Positions 7,810-16,691 of a DNA stretch of 64,000 nucleotides are shown piece after piece. Position numbers and translations under genes: made by a program. Location of the stretch: positions 1-64,000 of the forward strand of contig DASVYC010000054.1 of NCBI GenBank assembly GCA_036392375.1, written 5' to 3'. The notes beneath the pieces were generated by a model. The model was not told the origin of the DNA and searched no databases. It saw nothing but the letters and a program-made list of their open reading frames with translations. This DNA is from JAFEBO01 sp036392375 (GTDB lineage: Bacteria > Planctomycetota > Phycisphaerae > Phycisphaerales > UBA1924). Position 1 is the first letter of the stretch. The number at the start of each line of letters is the position of its first letter.

Positions 7810-9109
7810 CGTTCTCCGCCTCTTCGCTGCTGGCCGGGGGCTCGCCGAAGATGGCCGACCCGATGCGGATGCAGTTGGCTCCCTCTTCGATCGCGACCTC
7901 GAAGTCGCCGGTCATGCCCATCGAGAGGATGTTGACCGGCCCCTCCACGGCGCCGCTGGCGCGGAGCTCTTCGAACAGCTCGCGACATCGGGCGAAGGTG
8001 TGCCGAGCGTCTTCCGGATTGTCGCTGTACGCCGCCATGGTCATCAGGCCCCGGACGCGGACGTTGATCATCGAACCGATCTGCTCAGCGAGCGGGATGG
8101 TCGCGGGGATCGGGCAGCCGAACTTCTGATCCTCGCCCGAGCAGTTGACCTGGATCAAGACGTCGATCACGCGGTCCTTCTTGAGGGCGAGCGTCTGCAA
8201 CTCTTCCGCGACGCGGAGTGAATCCACCGAGTGCGTGAGCCGCACCAACTCGATGATCTTCTTGGCCTTGTTGCGCTGCAGGTGCCCGATCATGTGCCAG
8301 CGGGCGCTGGTGGCGGCGGGGTCGGGGATGCCGGGCTTTCCGGGCACCGCGTCGAAGAGCGTCGCGGCGGCGTCGGCGGCCGCCTTGCGGGTCGCGGGCA
8401 GCGTCTTGAGGCGTGCCTGATACTCCTCCACCATCGCCGCCTGCTGCAACAGGTGCTGCACGCGGTTCTCGCCCAGGTCGCGGTGCCCGAGCCCGAGCAG
8501 CTCGCGCACCTGCTCCGGGGTCGCGTACTTGGTGACGGCGACGAGAAGGATGTCCTCGGCCCGACGCCCGCTGCGCTTGGCGGCGGCGGCGATGCGGGTC
8601 TTGACCAGTTCGTAACGCTCGATGAGCGTCTCGGGGAGAGCGCGGGGAGTGGACATCATGGGTGCGATCGGTGTCACTGCGGCGGGCTCCCGACGCAGTG
8701 CAGCGCGGGAGGCGGGCATGGGGTTCGACAAGGAAGCGATTCGGCTGGGAGCGGTGGCGCTGGCCGCGAGCTCCGGCGTGTTTTCGTCTGTTTCGGCTTC
8801 GACGCTGGAGTCCAGCTCCAGGTCCAAGTCGTCCAACGGCTCGAGCGAATCGGCGACGCGGGCCGCGGGGCGCGGCTTGAAGGCAGGCTTCTTGGAAGGA
8901 GCCTTGCCGGCCGCCGCGCTCGCGGCCTTGGAGGGGATCTTGGTGACCTTCACCACCACGGCGGGGCGCCCGCTCTTCGCGCCGAGTTTCGCGGCGGGCT
9001 TGCTGACCGATTTGGTGGCGGACTTGCTGTCGACCTTGGACTTGCTCGCCTTCGACGCTGTGCGTGCACCGCCCTTTGCGGACGATTGTGTCGATTTGGA
9101 GCGTGCCAT
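7799..9109 (-). CDS. yggS: YggS-family PLP homeostasis protein with basic N-terminal extension
   Basis: A 436-residue chain. Residues about 153-425 form a YggS/PLPBP protein, a fold-type III TIM barrel that binds pyridoxal phosphate and keeps vitamin B6 and keto-acid pools balanced. K194 in V-A-V-T-K-Y is the PLP lysine, with L-G-E-N-R-V-Q, W-H-M-I-G-H-L-Q-x-N-K and G-M-S/T-G-D-F-E-x-A-I downstream. Family members are usually about 230 residues. Here about 150 residues precede the domain: 1-84 rich in Lys, Ala and Ser like a histone H1 tail, then an acidic Asp/Glu stretch. The start is supported by AGGAGG six bases upstream of the ATG at 9109, whereas the internal ATG at the domain boundary has no ribosome site. 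It is coupled to the secreted protein downstream. Confidence 0.88.
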   Translation of the reverse strand: MARSKSTQSSAKGGARTASKASKSKVDSKSATKSVSKPAAKLGAKSGRPAVVVKVTKIPSKAASAAAGKAPSKKPAFKPRPAARVADSLEPLDDLDLELDSSVEAETDENTPELAASATAPSRIASLSNPMPASRAALRREPAAVTPIAPMMSTPRALPETLIERYELVKTRIAAAAKRSGRRAEDILLVAVTKYATPEQVRELLGLGHRDLGENRVQHLLQQAAMVEEYQARLKTLPATRKAAADAAATLFDAVPGKPGIPDPAATSARWHMIGHLQRNKAKKIIELVRLTHSVDSLRVAEELQTLALKKDRVIDVLIQVNCSGEDQKFGCPIPATIPLAEQIGSMINVRVRGLMTMAAYSDNPEDARHTFARCRELFEELRASGAVEGPVNILSMGMTGDFEVAIEEGANCIRIGSAIFGEPPASSEEAENDEE

Positions 9110-9287
9110 GTCGGCCTCCTGCCTGCATCGGGGTGCGGATCAATCGCTGCGGCTCCGCCGCGTGGGAATAGCATATCGCGCCGTTCGGGGCGGTGTGCAA
9201 GCAGTCCACGCAGTGCCCGCACCCTCGCGGCGGATCATCCCCCCTCACTCATTCACCCTTCACCTCATCCCCACCGACGGAGCCACC

Positions 9288-9776
9288 ATGTCCACCACCC
9301 TGACGCCCCGCGAAAAGCCCCTTGCCGTCGGCGAGATCGCCCCGAACTTCACCCTCAAGGATCAGAACCGCGCCGACTGGACGCTGAGCGACGCCGTCAA
9401 GAAGGGTGACGTGGTTCTGTGCTTCTACCCCCTGGCGTTCACGAGCGTCTGCAGCACCGAGATGAAGTGCGTGAGCGACGAGATGGCGAAGTGGTCGAGC
9501 AAGGGTTCGCAGGTCGTCGGCATCTCCTGCGACTCGTTCGCGGTGCAGGCCGAGTGGGCCAAGCAGCTCGGGCTCAAGCAGACCCTGCTCGCCGACATGC
9601 ACCGCGAGGTGTGCAAGGCCTACGGCCTGTACTGGAAGGACCTCAACGTCTCGCAGCGCGGCACGGTCGTGATCGGCCAGTCGGCCGACGGCGTGGCGAA
9701 GGTCAAGTGGACCCAGAACCGCGAGCCGGGCAAGGCGATGAACTTCGAGGAAGTGCTGGCGTGGCTGGCGCGGTGA
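9288..9776 (+). CDS. Peroxiredoxin (AhpE/AhpC-TSA family)
   Basis: A 162-residue cytosolic thiol peroxidase that reduces hydroperoxides. Start at the ATG at 9288 after a C-rich leader with no obvious Shine-Dalgarno. The active-site segment F-Y-P-L-A-F-T-S-V-C-S-T-E places the peroxidatic Cys at 55. Further Cys residues at 61, in G-I-S-C-D-S and in E-V-C-K-A-Y could serve as resolving thiols. The form resembles AhpE-like one-Cys or atypical enzymes. No reductase gene is adjacent. Confidence 0.88.
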   Translation: MSTTLTPREKPLAVGEIAPNFTLKDQNRADWTLSDAVKKGDVVLCFYPLAFTSVCSTEMKCVSDEMAKWSSKGSQVVGISCDSFAVQAEWAKQLGLKQTLLADMHREVCKAYGLYWKDLNVSQRGTVVIGQSADGVAKVKWTQNREPGKAMNFEEVLAWLAR

Positions 9777-9846
9777 GCCGCCGACGCAACCGACGATTTC
9801 CCCTCCGCGCGGCCCGTCGCCTCGCGGATTCGCTATTGGTCGCGCG

Positions 9847-9852
9847 TACCCT
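9847..9852 (+). promoter_or_regulatory. Candidate -10 box (TACCCT) of a leaderless gpmI transcript
   Basis: TACCCT ends six bases before the gpmI ATG, and no Shine-Dalgarno is present in the gap GCGGGT. No good -35 is visible. The call rests on the same arrangement at several other genes in this window. Confidence 0.45.
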
Positions 9853-9858
9853 GCGGGT

Positions 9859-11559
9859 ATGAGCCGCTTTCCTCTCGTCCTCATCATCCGCGACGGCTGG
9901 GGCATGAACCCAAACCCGTCGCACGATTCCTTCAACGCCGTCAAGCTCGCCAAGACGCCGGTCGCCGATCGGCTGATGCGTGAGTATCCCTGGACGCTCA
10001 TCAAGACCAGCGGCGAGGACGTGGGCCTGCCCGACGGCACGATGGGCAACAGCGAGGTCGGGCACCAGAACATCGGGGCCGGGCGGGTGGTGCCGCAGGA
10101 ATCGCTGGTGATGACCAAGGCGTGCGAGACGGGGCTGCACACCAACAAGGCGATCGCGGCGGCGGTGGCGCACGCGAAGCAGAAGAACAGCAACCTGCAC
10201 CTGCTCGGCATCAACTCCGACGCCGGCGTGCACGGGCTGCTCGAGCATCTGTATGCGATTCTCGCGGCCACGAAGACCCTGGGGCTCGATGGATCGCGGG
10301 TGTTCCTGCACATGTTCACCGACGGGCGCGACACCGGGCCGTACACGGGGCTGGGGTTCACCAAGGCGGTGGAAGAGAAGTGCAAGCAGCTCGGCGTGGG
10401 AAGGGTCGCGAGCGTGATGGGTCGGTATTACGCGATGGACCGCGACCACCGCTGGGAGCGGGTGCAGATCGCGTTTGATTGCCTGACTGGACGGGGCCTG
10501 GAAGGCCCCGTCCCGACTGCTGCGTCGGCGGCCGCGGCGATTCAGCACTACTACGACAACCCCTCGGGCGAGACCTTGAAGGGCGACGAGTTCGTCACTC
10601 CCACGGCAGTCGGAACGCCGGAGCAGATCGCGGCGTCGCGCATCAAGGACGGCGATAGCGTCATCTTCTACAACTACCGGGGCGATCGGCCGCGGGAGAT
10701 CTCGGCCGCGTTCGTCTTCCCGGACGACAAGTGGGCGAAGGTGAAGCCCTCGCCGGACTCGGGGAAAAACGGGTTCGACCGTGGCCGCAAGCTCGATCTG
10801 TTCTATGTGACGATGACGGATTACTGGGAGGCGTTGACGCCGTTCGTGTCGGCGGTGGCGTTCCCGAAGCCGCCTCGGATGGTGAACATCGCGGGCGAGT
10901 GGATCAGCAAGCAGACCGGCAAGGCGAGCAACCTGCACCAGTTCCGCTGCGCGGAAACCGAGAAGTACCCGCACGTCACGTTCTTTTTCAACGACTACCG
11001 CGAGGAGCCGTTCCCGGGCGAGACGCGCGAGAACCCGCCGAGCCCGAAGGTGAAGACGTACGACATGAAGCCCGAGATGTCGGCGGAGGAGATCCGCGAC
11101 GCGGTGCTGCGGCGGATCGCGGCCCCGGATTGCGAGGAGCTGATCGTCGTCAACTTCGCCAACGCCGACATGGTCGGGCACACCGGCAGTCTGCCGGCCG
11201 CCGTCAAGGCCTGCGAGACGGTGGACGCCTGCGTGGGCCGGCTCGTCGATGCCACGCTCGCACGGGGCGGGTCGCTGATCGTCACCGCCGACCACGGCAA
11301 CAGCGAGCAGATGTTCGATCCCGCGACCAACGCCCCGCACACGGCCCACACGACCTACGACGTCCCGTTGATCGTCGTGGGTGAGCGGTTCAAGGGCAAG
11401 AAGCTCCGCGGCGACCAGGACGCCTCGGGCTGGTTCAAGCCCGAGGTGCGAGCCAAGAGAGGACGACTGGCCGACATCATGCCGACGGCGTTGGCGATGA
11501 TGGGGCTGCCTCAGCCGACCGAGATGACCGGAACATCGCTTCTGGCTGATGAACGCTGA
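9859..11559 (+). CDS. gpmI: 2,3-bisphosphoglycerate-independent phosphoglycerate mutase
   Basis: A 566-residue alkaline-phosphatase-superfamily enzyme interconverting 3- and 2-phosphoglycerate in glycolysis through a phosphoserine intermediate. It has the metal Asp in I-I-R-D-G-W-G, the nucleophile Ser65 in M-G-N-S-E-V-G-H-Q-N-I-G-A-G, the substrate loop F-T-D-G-R-D-T, Y-Y-A-M-D-R-D-x-R-W-E-R, and the late metal ligands N-F-A-N-A-D-M-V-G-H-T-G and T-A-D-H-G-N-S-E. It is somewhat longer than the typical 510 residues because of loop insertions (for example near residue 330). The start coincides with a leaderless-type -10 box. It is apparently monocistronic. Confidence 0.95.
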   Translation: MSRFPLVLIIRDGWGMNPNPSHDSFNAVKLAKTPVADRLMREYPWTLIKTSGEDVGLPDGTMGNSEVGHQNIGAGRVVPQESLVMTKACETGLHTNKAIAAAVAHAKQKNSNLHLLGINSDAGVHGLLEHLYAILAATKTLGLDGSRVFLHMFTDGRDTGPYTGLGFTKAVEEKCKQLGVGRVASVMGRYYAMDRDHRWERVQIAFDCLTGRGLEGPVPTAASAAAAIQHYYDNPSGETLKGDEFVTPTAVGTPEQIAASRIKDGDSVIFYNYRGDRPREISAAFVFPDDKWAKVKPSPDSGKNGFDRGRKLDLFYVTMTDYWEALTPFVSAVAFPKPPRMVNIAGEWISKQTGKASNLHQFRCAETEKYPHVTFFFNDYREEPFPGETRENPPSPKVKTYDMKPEMSAEEIRDAVLRRIAAPDCEELIVVNFANADMVGHTGSLPAAVKACETVDACVGRLVDATLARGGSLIVTADHGNSEQMFDPATNAPHTAHTTYDVPLIVVGERFKGKKLRGDQDASGWFKPEVRAKRGRLADIMPTALAMMGLPQPTEMTGTSLLADER

Positions 11560-11703
11560 CCCGCTGAAATCGGGGGGCTCATCGCGACGGTGCGGTCGCC
11601 GAAGATCCGAAGCGAATGGCAGGACCTGATCGGCATTCCTCTTGCTCCGTGCATCAGCTTCCGATACAAAGGAGGCCTCGGGAAAAGCACGGAGATGAGT
11701 TCC

Positions 11704-14151
11704 ATGGGCGATTCGGTCCTGCGCGGTCGGTGTGGGATGCTTGCGGTCGTGCTGGCGGCGGGTTCGTTAGCGGCCGCGGCTTGGGGACAGCTGACGATCA
11801 CGCAGATCAGCCGCAACCTCGGCGGCGGATCGACTGCCCGGGGCTGGCAGGCGGTGGTCGATCTGACCAGTCCGCGGGTCCGGATCGTGACCACGGCGCC
11901 CTCGCTGACGGCCACCGGTGGCGACTCCCTTCTCATGACCGCGCCGACCTTCCGCACCAACACCGGTGCCCGCGTCGCGATCAACGCGAACTTCTACGGC
12001 ACGGTTTCCAGCACGGTCGGTGACATTATCGGGCTGTCAGCGATCAACGGCAACGTCATCTCGCCGGTGCGGCAATTCGGTTCCTTCCCCGATCCGGCGA
12101 TCACCTTCGATCGCAACAAACTCGCAAAGATCGATTACATCACGGCGGCGGATTCGAGCGTCTTCGACGCGGTCGCGGGCGTGGGGCCGAGCAACAGCGA
12201 CAGCGACCCGGGCACGATGCTCGTGATCGACGGCGTGAACACCGGGGCCACGGCGCGGGTGCAGCCGACGACCCGGACCGCGCGAACGGCGGTCGGCATC
12301 AACCAGGCGGGCACGACGCTCTACATGGTCACGTTCGATGTCGGCGGGACGTCATCGGGCATCAACCTGTCCGAGCTGGGTTCGTACATGATCTCGATCG
12401 GAGCGAGGAGGGCGATCAACCTCGACGGCGGGGGCAGCACGAGCTTCTCGGCGACGCTGGACAACGGGACCGTGGTGCAGAACTCGCCTAGCGGCGGGTC
12501 GTTCCGCGCGGTGGCGAATCACCTTGGTGTGGTGCTCCAGCCCGCGAATGCCGTGTACCGAACGACGCGTCCGATCCGCGGCGCATGGCTGCGGCCGCCG
12601 GGCGGAAACACCGCCAGTTCCACGCCCTCCACCGACGGGTTTCTGACGACCATCTCCGCGCTCGCCCAGGCGGGCATCACCGACGTGTTCCTCGAGACGC
12701 TGTACTGGGGCAAGGACACGGGTCGCAACAACGATCCCAACTTCCCGGCGCGGTTCAACAGCGACTATCTGCAGAGCGCGATCACCCTCGCGGCACGCTA
12801 CGGCATCCGCATCCACGCGTGGTGCGAGACCGGGTATCTCGATTTCGGGGCCAATCCCTCGGCATTCCTCGCCGCCAACCCGGACTTCGTGGTGGACAAC
12901 CGCGATCCGGCGGTGACGATCACCGGCGATCTGGCAAACCAGCGATTCGTGAACCTCGGCAACCCGGGTGTGCGGTCGGCACTCAATGGCTACTTCGGGC
13001 GCTTGGCCACGAACTACAAGGGCCTGTTCGGGATCCAAGCCGATTATCACTTCTTCCCGCTCTCCACCAACGGCTGGGCGCCGTGGTCCTATGACGCGTG
13101 GGCGGTCAACGCGTTCCAGCAGCAGTTCGGGCGCGACCCACGCACGACCTCGAACACCAGCGGCTCGACGTACGACTCGCAGTGGCTGAGCTGGAACCGC
13201 GGCAACGTGACCGAGGCGTTGGTGCAGATACGTAACGCCGTGGACGCGGTGAGCAGCCGCCCGGTCTTCAGCGCGGTCGCATTCGCCGACTGGAACGGCG
13301 TGACCCACACCAGCAAGATGATCGACCTGCCGTCGTGGGGCACGAGCGATGCGGCCGAGCTGTACTTTGTGATGTCGTACTTCACCACCGCCAGCGCCAT
13401 CAATACGGACCTGCAGCGGGCCCAGGCGGCGCTCCCGGGCAAGCGGATCGTGGCGGGACTGGCCAATCTCACCAACCAGACACGCCCGTCGATTCTCGAT
13501 CAGCTCAACACCGCGCGGCTGCGCGGAATCGAGGACTGGTGCTGGTTCGATGCCCCCACTCTCAACAGCAACCCGGCCATGCGGGCCGATATCCGCAACT
13601 GGATCCTCAACGCCGCCACGCAGCAACGCGGCGACTTCAACGAGGACGGCTGGATCGACGCAATGGACTGGCAGTACTTTCGATCGATCTACAGCGGGAC
13701 GCCGGTGACGGTCGGGAACACGAACCGGCGCCTCGATTACAACGGCGACAACGCGATCAACGAGGCTGACTGGGAGGCGTTCAGGGCCGAGTTCTCGAAG
13801 TTCCGCTTCGGCGAGGACGGCGTCGTCGACCAACGCAGCGTCGAGGCCTTGCAGCAGTGCTTCAACGGGCGCCAGGTGCTCACGGGCGTGTTGCATCTGT
13901 ACGATCTCAACGGCGATGGGATCGTTGACTACTCGGACCAACTGCTTCTGCACACGCTGCTGACCGTTGACATCGGGCTCGACCTCGACGTCAACCGCAG
14001 CGGTGGCTTCGATCTCAACGATGTGTACAAGCAGAACCAGTCGCCAATCGACGTCAACCGCGACGGGATCGTGAACGCCAAGGACCTCGAAGACCTTACG
14101 AACGAATACCTCAAGGACTGGGAGGCCGAGCAATCGGCCGGGCGTCGCTAG
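11704..14151 (+). CDS. Secreted phosphodiester glycosidase / GH10-like protein with dockerin-like tail
   Basis: An 815-residue exported multidomain protein. The ATG at 11704 has GGAG nine bases upstream and opens a signal peptide ending near A-W-G-Q. Residues about 35-280 match the NAGPA/DUF2233 phosphodiester glycosidase domain: A-I-N-A-N-F-Y, a R-T-A-V-G-I strand, L-S-E-L-G and I-N-L-D-G-G-G-S-T-S. Residues about 290-630 resemble the glycosyl-hydrolase-10-like (DUF187/GHL10) barrel, with R-G-A-W-L-R, V-F-L-E-T-L-Y-W-G, I-H-A-W-C-E and Q-A-D-Y-H. The rest carries several EF-hand-like dockerin loops such as DFNEDGWIDAMDW and DLNGDGIVDYSD. It probably cleaves an extracellular or cell-wall glycan. 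The exact substrate is unknown. Confidence 0.8.
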   Translation: MGDSVLRGRCGMLAVVLAAGSLAAAAWGQLTITQISRNLGGGSTARGWQAVVDLTSPRVRIVTTAPSLTATGGDSLLMTAPTFRTNTGARVAINANFYGTVSSTVGDIIGLSAINGNVISPVRQFGSFPDPAITFDRNKLAKIDYITAADSSVFDAVAGVGPSNSDSDPGTMLVIDGVNTGATARVQPTTRTARTAVGINQAGTTLYMVTFDVGGTSSGINLSELGSYMISIGARRAINLDGGGSTSFSATLDNGTVVQNSPSGGSFRAVANHLGVVLQPANAVYRTTRPIRGAWLRPPGGNTASSTPSTDGFLTTISALAQAGITDVFLETLYWGKDTGRNNDPNFPARFNSDYLQSAITLAARYGIRIHAWCETGYLDFGANPSAFLAANPDFVVDNRDPAVTITGDLANQRFVNLGNPGVRSALNGYFGRLATNYKGLFGIQADYHFFPLSTNGWAPWSYDAWAVNAFQQQFGRDPRTTSNTSGSTYDSQWLSWNRGNVTEALVQIRNAVDAVSSRPVFSAVAFADWNGVTHTSKMIDLPSWGTSDAAELYFVMSYFTTASAINTDLQRAQAALPGKRIVAGLANLTNQTRPSILDQLNTARLRGIEDWCWFDAPTLNSNPAMRADIRNWILNAATQQRGDFNEDGWIDAMDWQYFRSIYSGTPVTVGNTNRRLDYNGDNAINEADWEAFRAEFSKFRFGEDGVVDQRSVEALQQCFNGRQVLTGVLHLYDLNGDGIVDYSDQLLLHTLLTVDIGLDLDVNRSGGFDLNDVYKQNQSPIDVNRDGIVNAKDLEDLTNEYLKDWEAEQSAGRR

Positions 14152-14269
14152 TCAAGCTGGGCAATCTGGCGTCGCCGCATCGACGCATTGTGTCTGAGAA
14201 TGTCACGGTTTTGGGGAAGGTGCATTGAGCGAGTCGCAGTCTCATCCGATCTGAGCATGGGAGGCACCG

Positions 14270-14599
14270 ATGGCTGAACCGACATCCCCCATGCCGCTGC
14301 GCAGCACGCTCGCGTCCGATCCGGACATGGTGGAGCTGGTGCAGGAGTTCGTGCAAGAACTGCCCAACCGGGCCGCGACGCTGGAGTCACTCCTGACTGC
14401 GTCGTCATTCTCGGACCTGCGTCGCCTGGCTCATCAGCTCAAGGGCGCCGCCGGGGGCTACGGCTTCTCGCCTATCAGCGAGAGCGCCGCCAAGGTTGAG
14501 ACAACCCTCCGCGAAGACGTGTCAGGCGAGCAAGTGCAGGTGCTGCGCTCGCAGGTGGAAGAGCTGGTGGGTTTGTGCCGCCGCGCGACAGCGGGATGA
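14270..14599 (+). CDS. HPt phosphotransfer protein
   Basis: A 109-residue stand-alone histidine phosphotransfer domain. The signature R-R-L-A-H-Q-L-K-G-A-A-G-G-Y-G-F puts the phosphorylatable His at 55 on a four-helix bundle. A GGGAGG Shine-Dalgarno precedes the ATG. It would relay phosphate between a hybrid kinase and a response regulator. The REC-GGDEF protein starting about 115 bases downstream on the same strand is the nearest candidate partner, by neighbourhood only. Confidence 0.85.
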   Translation: MAEPTSPMPLRSTLASDPDMVELVQEFVQELPNRAATLESLLTASSFSDLRRLAHQLKGAAGGYGFSPISESAAKVETTLREDVSGEQVQVLRSQVEELVGLCRRATAG

Positions 14600-14714
14600 C
14601 ACCTGACGCGTAATCCTGCTCACGAGAACGGGTGGGTCAGCCGAAAACCTAGGCAATTGGAGAGGTCCTGGCGGGCCTCGGTGGGGACTTGATCCGGCCC
14701 GGCGGGAATCTCGG

Positions 14715-15689
14715 ATGACGAGCAGCGCTGACAATACCTCAGGAAGCCGAAGCCGCGTGCTGGTCGTCGATGACTCGCCCGACGTGCACCGTCTGCTGCG
14801 AGCGAGACTCAAGCAGGAAGAGATCGAGATCATTTCGGCCGAATCGGGCGGGGTGGGCCTCGAAGAGGTCGCCAAGCAGCGGCCGTCGCTGGTGCTGCTC
14901 GACCTGGACATGCCCGGGATGGACGGGTTCGAGTTCCTCCGCAAAATGAAGGAAGACGCCGCCACGCACCACATCCCGGTGGTGATCCTCTCGGCGTTGT
15001 CGAATCCGCAGGACAAGGTGGCGGCGTTCGACCTGGGCGCGCACGACTTTGTCACCAAGCCCTTTGAGCTCACGGAGCTGCGGGTGCGCATCCGCGCGGC
15101 CTTGCGCATGAACGCGCTGCTGCAGATGCTGTCGCAGCGAGCCCAGATCGACGGGCTCACGGGTCTGTGGAATCGCGCGTACTTCGATCAGCGTGTGCAG
15201 GACGAGGTGGCGCGTGTGCAGCGTCACCCGGGGCCGCTATCGATCGCGTTCATTGACGCAGACCACTTCAAATCGGTCAACGACACGTTCGGGCATCCGG
15301 CGGGCGATGCGGTGCTGCAGGGCATCGGACGAACGCTGCTGCGGTGCATCCGCCAGACCGACGTGGCGTGCCGCTACGGCGGTGAGGAGTTCGTGCTGAT
15401 CATGCCGGCGACGCCGCCGGCGGATGCACACGCGCTGTGCGACCGCATCCGCTCGACGATCGAGTCGCTGGTTTGGCCGCGTCATCCGGAACGGAAGGTG
15501 ACGGTCTCGATGGGCGTGGCGGGCTCGAGCACGGGTGCGGGGCTGACCGCGGCGGCGTGGGTCGAGGCGGCGGACCAGTGCGTGTACAACGCGAAGAAAT
15601 CCGGGCGCAATCGGGTCGTAATGAACGACCTCTCGGCCGGAAAGGTCGCTGCCGCTCCGGCACCGGCGCCGCTGCGCAAGGCGAGCTGA
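14715..15689 (+). CDS. Response regulator diguanylate cyclase (REC-GGDEF)
   Basis: A 324-residue PleD-like protein that makes cyclic di-GMP from GTP when activated. The REC domain (about 14-130) has the acidic D-D pair, phospho-acceptor D63 in L-L-D-L-D-M-P-G, and the T-K-P-F lysine. The GGDEF domain (about 150-305) has D-G-L-T-G-L-W-N-R, D-x-D-x-F-K-x-V-N-D, and the active loop G-G-E-E-F. A product-inhibition I-site R-Q-T-D sits five residues before it, so both catalysis and feedback look intact. A C-terminal Ala/Pro tail follows. It lies directly downstream of the HPt gene. Confidence 0.93.
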   Translation: MTSSADNTSGSRSRVLVVDDSPDVHRLLRARLKQEEIEIISAESGGVGLEEVAKQRPSLVLLDLDMPGMDGFEFLRKMKEDAATHHIPVVILSALSNPQDKVAAFDLGAHDFVTKPFELTELRVRIRAALRMNALLQMLSQRAQIDGLTGLWNRAYFDQRVQDEVARVQRHPGPLSIAFIDADHFKSVNDTFGHPAGDAVLQGIGRTLLRCIRQTDVACRYGGEEFVLIMPATPPADAHALCDRIRSTIESLVWPRHPERKVTVSMGVAGSSTGAGLTAAAWVEAADQCVYNAKKSGRNRVVMNDLSAGKVAAAPAPAPLRKAS

Positions 15690-15711
15690 GAACCCCGGAA
15701 CGGGGATCGGA

Positions 15712-16356
15712 TCAGAACGGGAACATGAGCCCGGTGAAGACCATCACGCCGTCGCGTGAGGGGTTGGCGGAATCGCCGTTGATGCGGGCGTTGGAGATGT
15801 GGTGCCAGCGGACGCCGCCCTGAAGGCGCAGGCCGTTGTCGGTGAGTTGGTAGGTGAAGCCGACGCCGGCGCGGGGGAGGAAGTTGAAGCTGGTGCCGCC
15901 GTCGGGGACCTCGCCGCCGGCGCCGAGCAGACCGACTCCGGCCTCGGCGAAGAGCGACCAGGTTTTCTTGTTCACAAAGTGCCAGCGGAAGGCGATCGTG
16001 GCGCTGCCGCCGCCCTGATCTTCGCCGGGCTGATTGAAGTACCAGCCTGCACCCTCGAGAGAGAACTCAAAGTCCTGCACGAGGAAGTAGTTCCACGCGA
16101 CGGAGCCATTGATGTCGGTGGCGGATTGGCTGTCGGTGCGGCAGAAGGCGACGCCGGCGCCGACGGTGATGGCCTGCCAGCCGGGAGAGCCGAAGGCCTT
16201 GACGGCGGGCTTGGCGTCATCCGCGAGCCGCGCGGCGGCGGCAGACATCGAGAACGACGCGGGGGACACGTCGAGCGTGGAACCCTCGGCGAGAGCCGGG
16301 GCGGCGGACGCGAACAGGGAGAGAGCGGCGGCGACGCTAGCAGGAATCCGTTCCAT
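15712..16356 (-). CDS. PagL-like lipid A 3-O-deacylase
   Basis: A 214-residue outer-membrane beta-barrel of the acyloxyacyl hydrolase/PagL family, predicted to remove an acyl chain from lipid A. The start is the ATG at 16356, giving a signal peptide (MERIPASVAAALSLFASAAP, cleaved near A-L-A-E). The barrel strands alternate hydrophobic and polar residues. Near the C terminus, W-H-H-I-S-N-A-R holds the family's catalytic His-x-Ser and Asn, and the chain ends in a Phe (M-F-P-F), as outer-membrane proteins often do. A longer upstream frame exists but lacks domain content. A TACATT box sits six bases before the ATG. Confidence 0.8.
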   Translation of the reverse strand: MERIPASVAAALSLFASAAPALAEGSTLDVSPASFSMSAAAARLADDAKPAVKAFGSPGWQAITVGAGVAFCRTDSQSATDINGSVAWNYFLVQDFEFSLEGAGWYFNQPGEDQGGGSATIAFRWHFVNKKTWSLFAEAGVGLLGAGGEVPDGGTSFNFLPRAGVGFTYQLTDNGLRLQGGVRWHHISNARINGDSANPSRDGVMVFTGLMFPF

Positions 16357-16362
16357 GGCAGG

Positions 16363-16368
16363 AATGTA
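16363..16368 (-). promoter_or_regulatory. Candidate -10 box (TACATT) of a leaderless pagL-like transcript
   Basis: TACATT on the minus strand is separated by six bases (CCTGCC) from the ATG, with no Shine-Dalgarno. No clear -35 is seen. Confidence 0.45.
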
Positions 16369-16442
16369 GCCGATCCGAGCGAGGTCTGCCCGGCCCGTGG
16401 CGGGCGAGGGGTGAGAGGCGGCTCGTGCGGCAACAATGCGGC

Positions 16443-16691
16443 GTGAGCGATCACTCGAACGAACACGATTCGGTGCAGGCCCGCCTGCAGCGGTTGGAAG
16501 AGGCGCAGCTTTACGCCCAGCACGACCACGAAGCCGTGCTCGCGGCGTTGGAGGATCTGTCGCAGCGGTTCGAGACGCTGATGTTGAAGCTGAACCGCCT
16601 GGAATCACGGGTGCAAGAAACGAGCAAGCCATGGGACGAGCCCAGGCCGGGCGATGGGGCGGATGACCAATCTGGCTCAGAGCCTCGCTAG
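16443..16691 (+). CDS. SlyX-family coiled-coil protein
   Basis: A small protein of 82 residues from the GTG at 16443, or 88 from an upstream start at 16425. Heptad-rich helix V-Q-A-R-L-Q-R-L-E-E-A through L-N-R-L-E-S-R-V matches the SlyX pattern of a short parallel coiled coil; the tail is acidic and disordered. The SlyX role is unknown. Its TAG and the stop of the convergent aminopeptidase share the sequence CTAG. It is divergent from the PagL-like gene. Confidence 0.65.
   Translation: MSDHSNEHDSVQARLQRLEEAQLYAQHDHEAVLAALEDLSQRFETLMLKLNRLESRVQETSKPWDEPRPGDGADDQSGSEPR

Noticed and set aside
8231..9409. Long plus-strand frame across yggS
   Set aside because: It runs antisense to a well-supported PLP protein and has a low-complexity translation.
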